A DNA stretch of 64,000 nt from Gnetum montanum (lineage: Eukaryota > Streptophyta > Gnetopsida > Gnetales > Gnetaceae). The stretch lies in the NCBI GenBank assembly GCA_015680685.1, contig MNCI01020185.1, forward strand, positions 384,239-448,238, written 5' to 3'. The notes beneath the pieces were generated by a model, which worked only from the letters and a program-made list of their open reading frames with translations, ran no database searches and was not told the DNA's origin. The translations under genes and the position numbers were made by a program. Each line of letters starts with the position of its first letter. The stretch's first letter is position 1. This document shows, one piece after another, positions 32,989-45,618 of the stretch.

Positions 32989-35464
32989 ATGACTTCAGCA
33001 ACTGCTGCTGCTAATACCTTCAACGTTGAGGTTCCCATCATGATTCAAGGCATCACAGGTGCCGAACAACCGCTGAACCTGATGCTGGAAACATGTCGAT
33101 CCCTCAAGATCCAAAATCGGGGACTTGAGGGCTTGGCCCAACAATATGAGCGTTATGACTTCCTCTGTGCAAAGGTTTAGGAAAACCTACCTTTTGACGT
33201 ACACAAGTTTGAAGGTAAACGCAGCTTCGAGTTCGCTTACTGTGATGGGAAGGAGTTTGTTCCCACTCCTGGCACTTACATACCTTTGACACAGACAAAT
33301 CAAAGGCTTCTAGACCAGCTAATCCATTTAGCTAGGCTTAGGGAGCAATAGGACACAGCTTCTAATCAGGATGATGCCTTCCAGGATGGACATGAGGAAC
33401 TCGATTCCCAATTTGACAAGGGAGGTCAAACTGACCCCGTTCTTATCCCTCCTACCCAGTCCTTCTGGGCCAATCCATTGTCTATCACTGCTCCCTTTGC
33501 AATCATGCCTATGCTCTTGGAGCCTGCAACTACAATCACAATGGGTAGCTATGTCACCTTCCCGGTGTATCAATGCCCTTATTCCCCTATTTCATTTACA
33601 GTAACTATGCCTCCGCAAATGGTTCATCAGTCCATCCCTATAGCGCATCACGCACCAATCATGACTACCCTGCCACATGTTCATACTGTACCTACTTCAC
33701 AATCATATGCAACTTCCATTTCAATTCCTACGTTCGCATCTGTCCCACCAACTGTAGTGGGCCCAGGCCCGTCCACATGATGGACCCCATTCACTTCTTC
33801 GCATATTCCACAACCGTCGTAGATGTCTCATCATATTCGCCCTCAGACCTACCAAACCCCGCAAATGGTACAACCCAACATGGCGTTATGGTCTATTCCA
33901 TCGGTGACACAAACGGTCTATCCAGCAACACAACCCGCAGTTGCTGCTCTGACAACACCACCTGTTGGATGGTGGACAACACAAGCAGCACCGTTCGCGA
34001 GGGCTATCCCAATGGTACCGTCGGTGGGTCACGCTACCACCCCCGCCATTCCACATGTGGGAGCTACCTCAGTAGTTCCCCAACCATCCACACCATCGTA
34101 GGGTTTGGACCAAGCGTTCCAGCTCATCCAAACCCTCACTGAGGAAATAAAATGCCTCAAGGTTGTTGGGTTTGACACTGTAAAAGTCATGGACTTTTAC
34201 TAGGATAACCCCATCAACCTTACAATCCCTACTCTAACGTTACCCAGGGATGTCCCTCCTCCACTTCACGAAGTATAATGGGGAGGGAGATCCCAACGCA
34301 TATCTTGTTACCTTTAGGTCTAAGTCTCTCTTGTTGCAATAATGGCCACACACGATTATTCATGTCTTCACCATGTCCCTAGCCAGGAGAGGCTTGGATT
34401 GGTACCGTGTGCTGCTGCGCTCATCCATTTCAACTCTAGAAGAGCTTCTAACCTAGTTCGTGATGCGCTTCAAGTATAACTTGAAGCTAGAAACCACGCT
34501 GGACCAGTTGATGAGCGTGAAGCAGGAGCCTCTAGAACCGGTCCAGAAGTTCATCCAGCGATGGAGCGCAACCCTTAACGAAATCTGTGAGCCCATCGTG
34601 GAGGCCCACTTGCTGGCCATCTTCAAGGGTGCAACGAATGACTTTATCAAGTCTACACTGTACTACCTCGTCCCTCACACTCTCAATTAAGCCTTTGCCT
34701 AGACTAAGAGTATACAAGACGCGGTCGAGGAAAGCAAAGACTCGGCCTACATTGCTTACAAAAACACCTTCACAAAGAAGGACAAGGGTAAAGCCCCAAC
34801 AACCACAGTGGCCGCTGTGGCGACCGAGGCCAAACCTAGACCTAGCAACAATGGTAGCAAGAACAATAAGAAACTGGACGTACCCACAACTAACCCCATG
34901 CCTAAGCAAGGCAACAAGCCGCAACCTCCGGTTCCTGCACCTAAGACATTTGCACAACCCAAACTAAACTTTGAGCATAAAGATCACTCAAAGTACACCC
35001 CACTGCCTCCCAAGCCTTCAGAACTTCTGAAGCAGCTATTGGCAAAGGGGCACATCCAACATAAGCAGATGTCGGAAGAAAGAATCAGGAAACATCAACC
35101 CTACTGCGAGCTCCTTAGAAACCCCTCCTTGGCCCTACCTAATGAGCCCCCAGTTCCTAAGGGTTTCAGATTGGATAGGTTTTGTGACTATCACCAACAG
35201 TGTGGTCACAACACGGATTACTATCTGGCATTGTAGGATGACATCTAGAGATTGATTGATCAAGGAAAACTGGTGTTGGATGAAAGCAACCCAGTACACC
35301 CTAAGAACCAATCTATGCATGTCTACATAGACCCCCTCAATGCTAACAATGCCGGTTATGTCATCAACTCCATCGGTATTGACAGTGATCCTAGGCCACC
35401 CCAGCAGCCATTTATGGTCCGTGTGCCTCATCGTAGTGCACCAGGACCACTAGAGGCTGGCTGA
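32989..35464 (+). pseudogene. TE6 gag
   Basis: The ATG at 32989 starts MTSATAAANTFNVEVPIMIQ; a long Pro/Thr/Ser-rich amino region follows to about 34100. The frame shifts near 34260. The conserved capsid-like block then reads FTKYNGEGDPNAYL, MSLARRGLDWYRVL and EPVQKFIQRWSATLNE (34510-34575), matching TE7 with few changes. The carboxy part has FCDYHQQCGHNTDYYLAL (35180-35236), a CX2H-type zinc-binding site like CDYHQRNGHGTDYC in TE7, but its last Cys is Tyr. Several TAG/TAA stops are present. Gag normally forms the cytoplasmic particle and binds RNA. Confidence 0.8.
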
Positions 35465-35499
35465 AGCTTGTAATAGCCATTCGTTCTGAGGGTCCCTCC

Positions 35500-36584
35500 T
35501 TGGCCATCCATCTCTATGCTACTCGTTAGCGAAATCGCGCCACCCCGCACGTTAACACCATTATCTCCTTTTATCATTAGAGGGCCAATCCGTTCGACAA
35601 CCCCTGCCCCGCATAAAATAGCTGAACAACCTTCTAGTCCTAAAAAATGGGAAGTGCATTTTGCAGGTGAGACATCGAGAGGGAGTGCCACCCCTGGTAC
35701 TTCCAAACCTACATCTCCACCCCCTGTGTCTACACCCTCTTCACCAAAGACGAACATTGCTATAACCGCACAGTCCGCGTCGCCTTGCCAAAAAGAATAT
35801 GAGCCTAGATCCGAAGTCACCCATCCTTGGGAAATCCATCTTCTAGGATGAATAGAAGAGGAGGAAAGTGTTAAACAGGGGGGCAGCCAAGACCTCTTGG
35901 ATGCCTTCACTCAGGTTGAACAAGCTCTAAAACAAAAAAAATACCACACTGAGCTTGTATGACCTAATCATAATGTCTGTTCCACACTGCGAGGCTCTGA
36001 TCCACATGTTGATAGCGATTCCAGTCAACGAAGACATGCCAGTGAAAGAGGAAGCGATCCACTTGGTCATGCTTTCCTTTGTACTCGCAGAGCCAAAATT
36101 GTCTCAACTCACTTTCTGCAATGACGCCATCAGGAAAGATCCCGAAAGGGGTTAGGTGACTACAGCACCTCTATTCATCACAATTCGGGTCAGCCAACAT
36201 TGGATTTGAAGGGTACACATTGATGATGGGGTTGCCATGAATGTCATCCCCTTCCCTATTATGGAAAAATTGGGCTTTGTCGACCAAATCAAGCCCACAA
36301 TGACATCATGCCTGAGGTCTTTCAACGGGGCACGCATCTTGGTGAAGGGCACAGTCCACATAGACTTCGTGGCAGGGGACCAGTTCCCCACAAATACAAT
36401 GTTCATCGTGGTCAAGGAAATGCTTGGGTTTAACCTGATCTTGGGGAGGTCATGGTTAGCAAAACTTAGGGCTATCTCTTCGTCCATTCACCAGGAGATC
36501 CACCTACCATACGCAGGCAGGGAGGTGGTGATCCCTGGTGAAGAAGTAGTAGTGCAAGCAATCAATAACATAGATAGAGAGTAG
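35500..36584 (+). pseudogene. TE6 protease region
   Basis: A Pro-rich linker (35516-35851) leads into LDAFTQVEQALKQKK; an A-rich run at 35930-35941 coincides with a frame change. The protease frame (35955-36584, one TAG and one more stop) has VHIDDGVAMNVIPFPIME (active-site triplet DDG) and GFNLILGRSWLAKL, where TE7 has VDDGAATNVVPY and LILGRPWLAQL. The frame ends at TAG 36582. It would cleave the gag-pol product. The second block has lost the usual Pro of GRPWL. Confidence 0.8.
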
Positions 36585-37173
36585 GGCTCAGAGGTCGTAA
36601 CCTCTGAGAATGAAGCACCTACTTGTGCACACATTTACCATCCAACGGGGGAATCGACTCAGCCAGCCGATTACCAAAACGAAAGCACATGGGCTGAGTT
36701 GCCTTTCCAAGCGGGGGACAACAATGCAAACGAAGGCCCTGGTAAAGTGCCTTGGCCTTACGTTTTACTCAACCCACGTTGGCTCAAAAAGCAGCTACGC
36801 ATAGCGTAGCAACCTCACTACTTCTTGCCTAGTTGCCATCCCTTGTACATTCACCGCCTTTTGCTTTGCTAACGTATCATCCTTTTGGCATGTTACGCAA
36901 TGGCCTGAAATGGCCTAAAACTATGTTACGCAATGGCCCAAAATGGCCTAGAACTAGAAATGGCCTGAAACGGCCTAAAACTATGTTATGCGATGGCCCA
37001 AAATGGCCTAAAACTAGCACATGAAAGCATGAACATTTTACACAAAACGTAACACGTAGATAATGAATAAGTTAATACAGAATCAATTCTCTTCTTTATT
37101 CAAAATTTTTTCCTTTTAAACAATATTTGCAAAAATCATTACAAAATTTCAAAAAAAAAAATATCCCATGTTG
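36585..37173. repeat. TE6 spacer after protease, with repeats
   Basis: This non-coding stretch carries GCTACGC (36794-36800) and GCGTAGC (36804-36810), then an array of about 32-bp units at 36888-37020 based on CAATGGCC(T/C)(G/A)AAATGGCCT(A/G)(A/G)AACTA. From 37060 it is AT-rich and leads to the 3' end of the antisense gene at 37174. TE7 has matching arrays at 56255-56805 in the same position. Confidence 0.75.
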
Positions 37174-39922
37174 TCATGGGTTGTCCCTGTTCGCATCATT
37201 TTCACCATGTGTTTCTGCATCATCATTTTTTGCATCGCTCTTCCCTATGTTGTCCTCTGCCAGTTCTTCATTTCCTTCCTCCACGGGCCTTGCACCCTCA
37301 TCTGGAGCTTGCATCGTAGGAATGAAGTGGTCAACTAAAAGCAACACACACAAACTACAACAATGCATAGGCATTAATACAATAGAAAGAAATTAATCTG
37401 AGACGGGCTTACCTCCGTCTTGAAGGATATTCGGTCTAAATCTAGCCTGAGGTGGCACTAGACCTCCTTTGCCATGATGTCCACCCAATGCCTATTACTT
37501 GGTTCAACGTCTGCAGCAACTCTTTCCCTTTCAATGGTTGTCCACCTAGGTGGTCCCGGAGAAAAGGAGATGGTCGTGGTCTCTCCTGTGGGAAGGTCCA
37601 CTTTCAGGTCAGAAGATTCCATAACCTTTACCTGCTCTTTGAACTTGGTGTAGGCCTCAGAAGTGTCAATGGGATTTACGAATGCTTTATACGTAAACGC
37701 CTCCACAGCAGCGTCCCTGTACAATTTACGATGGGTGGCATTTTCCAGTTTATACATATGTTTGTGGTTTTTCTGGGATTGCCCCCATTTGTAAACCTTG
37801 GCACTGAAATCTTTAAAATCTTGACACTTCTGGGCTAGAAAATCCATTTGCATCTGCTGTTCTATTATTAAGTGGGTGGCTTCAACATTCTGATGCGCGA
37901 CTATCCAAAACCTGGCGTAATCTATCACAGCCATGCGCCAGTCCTTATTATTAGTGTCACGGGCTATGAGGAACTCGTTCCTTGACTTGAGATCCTCCAC
38001 TTCGGTGCTCAGGTCAGCCTCCCTTTGTTCAGCTTTTTGGACCTGTTTCCATAGTTCCTCGTTGACGTGCTTATACTCCCACAAGGAGCGTGCCAAGTGC
38101 AAAGTGCATTTGCAAGCCTCGTCGTACGCGTGACGAGACACCTTAGTCATGTCAAGTAAGAATGTAGGCACGACACCAACTTTTAAAGGCTGTGTGGTGT
38201 CCCATTTAAGCCAGGAGGCTACCATGACAAAAAGAGCGTAGTAATTGCATTAGCATAACAAGTTAGCAAACTCAATAAACTCTAGCATAACAACATGAGA
38301 GCACCTGACACTACTACTTACCCGCATCAGGGTCCACCTGCTGAAGGCGGCTGATCATGTCGTCGACAATTTCTTGCATATACGCAAACTTATCAGGAAT
38401 CTCGGCCAATGATTCAACATGAGTCAGAGGAGGTCTTGTAGCATCAAAAATAGCACCTGTTACATAACTAAACATATCAACAATGGCCGAAATGGACTAA
38501 GACAAGGCAAACACATTGCTGAACTCACCAGTGTCCAATTGCGGTATCCCTTCTTGCTGATGTAAGACGAGGGTGGTAGCCTTGGCAAAGGTCCCTGCCA
38601 AGTCTGTACGAGCCTCTTCTTCATGCACTAGTGCCTTTTCCTTTAGGAGACTAGCATCTTTTTTATTCAAGGAAGACTCCTCTTCATTAGTAGGAGGATT
38701 CTCCCTAATAATAAGAGCCCCCACCTTAGCAATAGGGGTTCTTCCCTTCTTGACCGAGGCCCTTTCTTCCGAGACTGGGGCCTTCGTGTCTTTATTCGTC
38801 GCCCTCGTCTTAGGGGCCAACACCTCTTCATTGCCTTTTTTTCCTTCTTCTTCCTCTGCCAGTCAAGAAATATGTTAGCTTAAAGAGGGTGCTATACTAC
38901 ATCGCCTAGCATAGCATAGCGTGGTAGACAATAACAAGGTAGGCATTAAAAAAAGTATTTACCAATGGGGGGTTGCGTTCTCTGTATTTTAAGCCACAGT
39001 CTTCGCCACTCCTCTTCCTTGACGCGAAGGGTTTCCTTAGCTGGAGGAGGCCTCTTTCGCTGCAACTTTTTTGGCACAGTCTCAACTATGAGACGTTCCC
39101 CCCATGACACGCTACTAGCTATAGAAGGAGGCGTCTACCCTACACTATCTGGGCCACGAAGTTGCGGGCCACCCAGTTCTTAGTCATCATAGAGAGTGAC
39201 TCCCCAATTATTTCTAGGGGATCTTGGGCTCAGATGTTCTGGAGGATCTGGCGGATCCACGGTCTGGAAATCTGGTTACGATTTTGCATGACCCAGGCTC
39301 CATTCTCTTGAACCACTAGAAACTCCACGAAACACCTCAGATAGGCTATGTAAAAGGCATAATGTATATTGGATCAAGACTCCAATTTCTTATGGAGCCC
39401 CAAGATTTCGGTCTGCAAGCCTTTACATAGAAACTTGGCCCAGTTGTAGCGGGCCCCCTTTTCCATGACCTTACGCATTATCTAGGCCTGCTCGATCCCT
39501 AGGACCTTCCCTTGGGTAAGTAGTTGGGGAAATGCATGAGCGCGGAAGACAGGGTAAATCTTCTTGGCAGGTCCTTCTTTAAGCTTTTCCATGGGGAGCC
39601 CCTTCTGCTCCTTGGCAATCCCTAACCACTCTTGAATATCCTTCTTCTAAAGGGTCAGCTCCTTCTTGCTCTTTGACCCTATAGGAATGCCATCGGCGGG
39701 GACACCGAACAGGTCCATAAATAACTGGTCATTGATTTCAATGACCACCCGCACGCTCTGTATGCGCGTGCGAAAGCGGCTTGCTTTGTTGGAAAAGGAG
39801 TTGACCAAGTAAAGCATCTCGGCTGCAAGAATGCTCGGATTCAAGACCAGAAATAGATCTATAACCCTAGCCTTTTAGATGTTCTAGACCAAGGAGTTCG
39901 AAGCCACACTACTTATCTAGCG
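37174..39922 (-). pseudogene. TE6 antisense gene, exons downstream of the virus insertion
   Basis: The minus strand carries an exon series with GT donors and AG acceptors: 38963-39922, 38529-38855, 38322-38456, 37413-38218 and 37174-37334. Exon 39922-38963 encodes FRTRIQSVRVVIEINDQLF and LGIAKEQKGLPMEKL. The 38855-38529 exon is charged. Exon 38218-37413 is a probable coiled coil (LWKQVQKAEQREADLSTEVE) containing YKWGQSQKNHKHMYK. The last exon is acidic and ends NANRDNP-type before TGA. A few stops (39652, 37459) fit C-to-T decay. I do not recognise a family; antisense frames are known from Tat/Ogre elements. TE7 has a short homologue. Confidence 0.7.
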
Positions 39923-40027
39923 TTTACAAGCATTCCTGCGGATAGTTGTAATAGAGAGATCTCAGTCTGAGGCTCCTTGCTCGACTAAAAGCATTCCTAT
40001 GAATAATAGTGTGATCTAAGGTTTTAT
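39923..40027 (+). repeat. Pararetrovirus left terminal repeat
   Basis: TTTACAAGCATTCCTGCGGA onwards is repeated at 46931-47035 with a single A/G difference. The left copy runs on into the primer site, while the right copy is preceded by the promoter. So left = R/U5 only, right = U3-R-U5. Confidence 0.9.
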
Positions 40028-40045
40028 ACTATGCAACTTTGAGAG

Positions 40046-40058
40046 TGGTATCGGAGCC
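40046..40058 (+). other. Pararetrovirus primer-binding site (tRNA-Met)
   Basis: TGGTATCGGAGCC differs in one base from the TGGTATCAGAGCC initiator tRNA-Met site conserved in Caulimoviridae. It sits about 20 bases after the terminal repeat, at the start of the leader. Confidence 0.85.
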
Positions 40059-40312
40059 TTGTTCCGTTCCTCGCTGTTCCCATATCCTGTGTGCCTCGCT
40101 CTTTTTCCCCAGGGGGGGGGTGTGACTATCTGTTATTCGTGTTCATTTGCAGGAAGATTGCTGTTCGTCTGGTGTTGAAGGACCGATACGTGGAGACAGC
40201 ACGGACAGATCGCCGAAAGTAAGTCGCGCATCGCTCAGCCGAGGTCAGGCGTTAGAGTCAGCCGTGCCGTGAGGCAGTCCCCAACCACGTTCCTCGCAAC
40301 ACATCCGCAACA
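40059..40312 (+). other. Pararetrovirus leader
   Basis: The leader has a G run (about 40113-40121) and TTCATTTGCAG|GAAG ending near 40153, a good 3' splice-site shape. The start codon of the first frame is in the context AACAATGGC, close to the plant optimum. No frame of note lies in the leader. Confidence 0.5.
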
Positions 40313-42067
40313 ATGGCAGATGCATCGCAAATGACAGGTAATGCTTACTTCACCCGAATTTCTGAATATTGTTCTACGTCTAATGGTAGTAGTCCTTTAC
40401 CTGTTCCTAAGCGAACAGAAATATATGATAAATCGTGTTTACAGTTAGTCGAGTCTTGGAAAGAAATGCATTATTCTGAGTGTGATTTAGAAATATCCGG
40501 TAGTGGTCTACGCCCAGTTGCCCTTTCATTCTTTACAGAACCAGAGGTAGCAACTTGGATTAAAAATGGTTTTCATTATATACATTTAGCTGAATTAGCT
40601 ATAGTCTTGCACCCTCATTTTAATTATCGTCTACAAGCTCCTTACTGGATAGCGGTTATAGATCGTAGATTTAAAACTTTCGAAGAAGCCATTATTACTC
40701 AGGCAAAAGGGACCTTAGCCTCAGACGCTGTGATCGTTACTATTCCAAACTTCACCTTATCTCTACACGATCCACATCTGTATAAATCCTTAATGATCAT
40801 CGTTTACCTGCCTGTTGATATGCTTCCTAGATCTATTTACGCAACTATTTCCACTAGATTAATGTTTAAAGTGTTTAATAGTACTGCTATAAAAACCTTG
40901 TATCCTTACAACCAACAAAAGGTTCAAGTAGGATCCAGCGATATCGAATATGGAGTAGAGATCGATACTGAGGATCTTCCGATCCATCATCAATACCCCG
41001 ATCTGACCAACATGATTGATTATTATTTTCGCTTAGAAAAGAAACGGGGTTTACCGACAAAACGCCGTTATAAAGTCAATCTGTTACCTCCTAAATTCAC
41101 TGATATTGATCCTCTGGATCATCTACATAAAAAATCAAAGCCAAAGCTGTTCCAAAAACCTTTAACACTCCATGAAAAACCACAAATACCTAAGCCAGAG
41201 GAAAAACCAGATCTAGCACTTTTACAAAATACCATCCTAGCCTTACAAGCCCAACTTTCCCAATCCATGAGAAAATCTGATACCTTGCATCTAGAGATGG
41301 AAAGATTGAAGAAAAAGGAAAAGGCAAAAATTATAGAAGTTGATCTCGATAGTTCAGATGATGATTCTATCGTATCTTCTGTAAAATCTACGCTTTTTCA
41401 GAAATCTTCAGGAGATCCTTCCTGCCAACACAGGATACTCAAAGAAATAGGTAGTAAGTACCACTGTACAGAATGTGATGCTTTATTAAAAACATGTAGT
41501 ATAGAAATGAATACTTTGTCTGACAATACATTTACACAACACCAAGAACGTCTTGCGTCTGCTGAAAAAGCTCAACGCAAACATGAATTTGTCCAAACAG
41601 CTGTAGAAGGGGAACCTTCTGAGCACGTTTATACATTACATACAAAGAAAGCATCTGAAAAACCATCCGATACGATTTGTATGCTTAACTGGACAAATAC
41701 AACTCTAAATGATCTGGTGTATAGTAATAGAACTCAGATGAGTGTTCTTGAACGTATGTATAATTTAAATTTAAATACAGATTTAAATTCCGGTTTAATT
41801 TATAGAAAATTAGAACGTCTAGCAGGCTCTAGTAGTACACCTATAGCAAAAGTCAAGCCAACTGCTCCTCCAATTCCATCTTCAGCCTCTGAATTCTCTT
41901 TTCAGTTCCCAGGATCACCTCCTGCGGTAACCTTAAAGGACATAGAAGAATTCAAACAAAAACAAAGAGAGAATAGAATTAGAAAAGGAAAATTTATCTC
42001 AATATTGAGGGCCATTCTGATCATCGATCAAAACAAGGATCTGACCAACATCCTCTCTCTGAACTAG
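40313..42067 (+). pseudogene. Pararetrovirus movement-protein region
   Basis: This open frame of 584 codons has a 30K-type movement-protein-like amino half (about residues 80-230, with IPNFTLSLHDPHLYKSL), the class that lets plant viruses pass plasmodesmata. A Lys/Glu-rich coiled-coil-like segment (about 290-345) and an acidic patch (DLDSSDDDS) follow. At about 368-395 there is a C-X-H and H-C-X2-C cluster (CQHRIL, YHCTECDALLKTC) I cannot name. A frame change near 42000, next to FISILRA, ends the frame early; the downstream capsid-like sequence continues in another frame. Confidence 0.75.
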
Positions 42068-42981
42068 CTGATGAACACATAGAGGAAGCCGTCTTACTAG
42101 CCCGTACAGGTGAACAAGTCCAAGAAGCCACGGATGCCATGTTAACCCAGTCCAGAAAAGCTGGAGACATTCAACCTAAGTTTAACATGGATAACAAGGA
42201 TCTAAAAGAACGTCAGGATGTCTTAGATGCCATCCAATCGTATTTAACAATCCAAATAGATTTTGCCAAAAAATCCACATTACAAGCCATAGTAAATGCC
42301 ACTTATAACTTTCAAGGCAACTTGCGAAGATGGTGGAGTCATATTCCAACAGCCATTAAAATCAGGTTGATTACACAACCAACAGTAATTTTCTTAAACG
42401 CTATTATCAAGGAGTTCATTGGTTTTAAAGCCAATCTAGTTGATGTTTACCGAGACCGCTTTTTCAAAGCACGATTACATAAAATTCAGCAGTTATCAGG
42501 ATTCCTTGATGCTATGGAATCTTGGTATTACTATGGTAAACTCACACATGAAGTAGCTGCTAAAGAACATCTGTTTGGATGTCTTCCTCAACCTTTCTGT
42601 AATACTTACACGGCTGAACTTAAAAAGCAAAATCTTTGTGTAGCAAACATGAGCTTCGGACAAATTAGACAATTCTTAGAACAGACCAATAGAGAGTTGT
42701 GTTATACACAAGAAACACAACAATTAGTTAAACGATTAAACAATCGATTAGGTAAGAATTTTTGTTTAGAATTGTGTCCTGAAGAAAAATACAAAAACAA
42801 AGAAAAGCAACAAAAAAATCAAAAAATATGTAAATCTTGCAAAGGATCACCTTCACGATCCAAACCAAAGAAACAATGGCGAAGAAAACAATCGTCACCA
42901 CCACCTCGTAGGCATGTACGTAAATATCCTGGATTCTTTCGTAGACGTCCCCGTAGGATGTCACTAAAAACTATTAAGTGA
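42001..42981 (+). pseudogene. Pararetrovirus capsid-protein region
   Basis: The frame, open from before 42061 in a different phase from the movement-protein region, contains NFQGNLRRWWSHIP, FLNAIIKEFIGF and YYYGKLTHEVAAKEHLFGC, resembling the capsid domain of Caulimoviridae. The carboxy end is strongly basic (RSKPKKQWRRKQ, then PPRRHVRK), as in nucleic-acid-binding capsid tails. It stops at TGA 42979-42981, exactly where a zinc knuckle would begin; FICGGPHLATNCP follows after the stop. Confidence 0.8.
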
Positions 42982-45618
42982 TTTATTTGTGGAGGTCCTC
43001 ATCTGGCAACCAACTGTCCCAATAAAGATAAAGACAAGAAAAAGGTTCACTTTATTACAAAGCATAATATAAAGGAAACACATTTTGAGTTGATATCTGA
43101 TCCCGAGGACATAGAAATCCCCTATAATCCTCAAAGTGATATATGTCCGTCATCACCCTTTGAAGCAGAACATAGTGAGGATGACTATTGGGTACAATAT
43201 AATCAACAACAACTGTTAGTAGATTATCCCATAGATCCATCTGATTCCTCCGACGGAGATATATATTATTGTAATATGAATCGTGGTTCCACGTCACGAC
43301 CTACACAACAAAATAAAGAATTAATTAGAATCCAAGAACAATTAGTATTAGTAAAAATACAACTAGAGAAACTAAAAACAAAATTAAAAAGGACTCCTCT
43401 AGAGGATTTAACTGTTTATATACAGCTAGATAAACAAGTAACAGAGAAAAAAGCCGAAGTAAAAGCATTAAGAAAACTAGAAAAAGAACTTCATGCTAGT
43501 TACGACAGTCAACCATTAACAACCGAATCAGAACAACAAGAAGAACTTGAAGAATGGTTGCAACAAGAAGAAGAACAAATGCCATCTCAAAAAAAAGGGT
43601 TGGAGAAACATCAAATCAGATTATTACGTATTAACCAACTCAAACTCTTCCTAACAAAAGCTAGCAAAGAATTAGAATCTTTGGAAGAAGAAGAAGAGAA
43701 ATATCAACAACAAGCTTATGAAGCTGAAATATCTCAAATACATATAATTAGGATTAATCAGAATCAACATCGACAGGTACAAACTCCCCTTTGTACTTTT
43801 TGGATTAAACTAAAAGGATTTAAACCCTATCCCATCGATGCCTTAATAGATTCTGGTGCAGAAGTCAGCTTGGCAAACGAAGCTATCATTCCTTCTTTCT
43901 TATGGAAACCCAGGGAGAAATTAATTGTTAGTTTTAACAAAACGGCAACAACTGTCAACCGGGTATTTTCTCTTCCAATACTTTTACCTAATTCTGAACG
44001 CTTAGAATTACAAGTTAATGCTATCAACTGGCTTTCTTATGATATGGTTATAGGAGTCGACAACCTAGCAATTCTCGAGCCATACACCATCCATACTAAT
44101 TTTGTTACATTAGGAAATCATAAATTTACTAGAACATTTACTCCAGTAAATAGGTTTACCCATACAAAGTATAAGGTGCCAAAAACGCAATGGCTTATTA
44201 ACCACATCCAATCTCACAAAGAGGTCTTTGCACAATTACGCACTAAACTCCTCACTGTTGCGAGCGATGATCCAACAGCCTTTCGACATAAGAAACAACA
44301 TTGGTGTCGTATTGAGTTATTGGATGGAATCCAACCACAGTCAAAAGCTCATCATATTGGGATGTCCCCACAATTAAAAGAAGAATGTGCCCAGGAAATA
44401 AAACAGCTCCTAGAGAAAAAAATGATCCAACCTAGTACTAGCATGTTTTCCTGTGCTGCCTTCTATGTCAACAAGCGTGCTGAACTAACAAGGGGAAAGA
44501 AGCGGTTAGTAGTTAATTACAAACCACTTAATGCTATTATTAAATCAGTACAACATCCGATCCCTAGTAAAGATGATCTTTTCCAACGCCTGCAAGGAAC
44601 TCATATTTATTCAAAATTTGATTTGAAAAGTGGTTTTTGGCAAATCCAAATAGTCAATGAAGATCGCTGGAAAACCGCCTTTACCGTACCTCAGGGTCTA
44701 TACGAATGGACTGTTCTACCTTTTGGTATTAAAACAGCCCCATCTATTTTCCAGTCTTGTATGGATCATATCTTTAAAGAATATCCGTTCATACTAGTAT
44801 ATATAGATGATATTTTAGTTATGTCAAAAACGGTAGAAGAACACCAACAGCATCTCAACACCTTATATGAATTACTTGATCAAAATGGTCTTGTACTTTC
44901 TCCATCTAAGAAGAAGATGCAAATTGCAGTTGATGAAGTAAATTTTCTAGGCGTAGTAATTAAATACGGACATATTAGTCTGCAACAACATATCTTGACC
45001 GATATTAAACATTTTCCTAATATCATAACAGACAAAACACAATTACAAAGATTTCTGGGGTGTTTAAATTATCTGTCGGGGTTTTACAAAGATCTTGCCA
45101 AAGATCGAAAAATTTTAAACCAACAGTTAACAAACAACCCTCAACCATGGAGCCAACATCATACTGATGCAGTCCAGAGACTAAAAGATCAATGTACTAA
45201 ACTTCCATATTTACGATTACCAACCAATGGAACCTTGATCTTAGAAACTGATGCATCTGAAGAATTTTGGGGAGCGGTCTTAAAAGAAGAAATACATGGT
45301 ATGACCTATATCTGCAGATATGCTAGTGGTAAGTTTATTTCTGCAGAAATGAATTATCATTCCACACATAAAGAGCTCCTTGCGATTATCCGTGGTATCG
45401 AAAAGTTTCGTCTGTTCCTACAAGAACAGGAATTTATTATTAGATCTGACTTAAAATATTTTGATAAATACTTACAAACAAAACATTTAAATAAAGTTGC
45501 CCATACACGACTCATTCGATGGTCTTTATTTCTGGCTAATTTTACATATAGAACCCAATATATTAGTGGCAAGGATAATAATCTTGCAGATTATTTGACT
45601 AGAGAATTTCAGTATTAA
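42982..45618 (+). pseudogene. Pararetrovirus zinc knuckle, protease, RT and RNase H
   Basis: The reading frame continues from 42982 in the capsid frame. ICGGPHLATNC is the rest of a CCHC knuckle whose first Cys position is the TGA. From 43090 the frame is 842 codons. A coiled-coil Glu/Gln-rich segment lies at residues 80-230. The protease triplet is DSG (IDSGAEVSLANEA, about residue 254). RT has FDLKSGFWQI (about 510) and YIDDILVMSK (about 570). RNase H has ETDASEEFWGAVL (about 719), HSTHKELLAI and KDNNLADYLTRE. All catalytic residues I can check are present. It ends at TAA 45616. Confidence 0.9.

Noticed and set aside
33328-34142. Alternative plus and minus frames in the Pro-rich part of TE6 gag
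   Set aside because: Biased composition keeps several frames open. Only the MTSATAAA phase continues the gag similarity.
34532-34957. Minus-strand genes opposite TE6 gag
   Set aside because: These open stretches mirror the plus-strand gag frame, which has clear homology to TE7; their translations show no family features.
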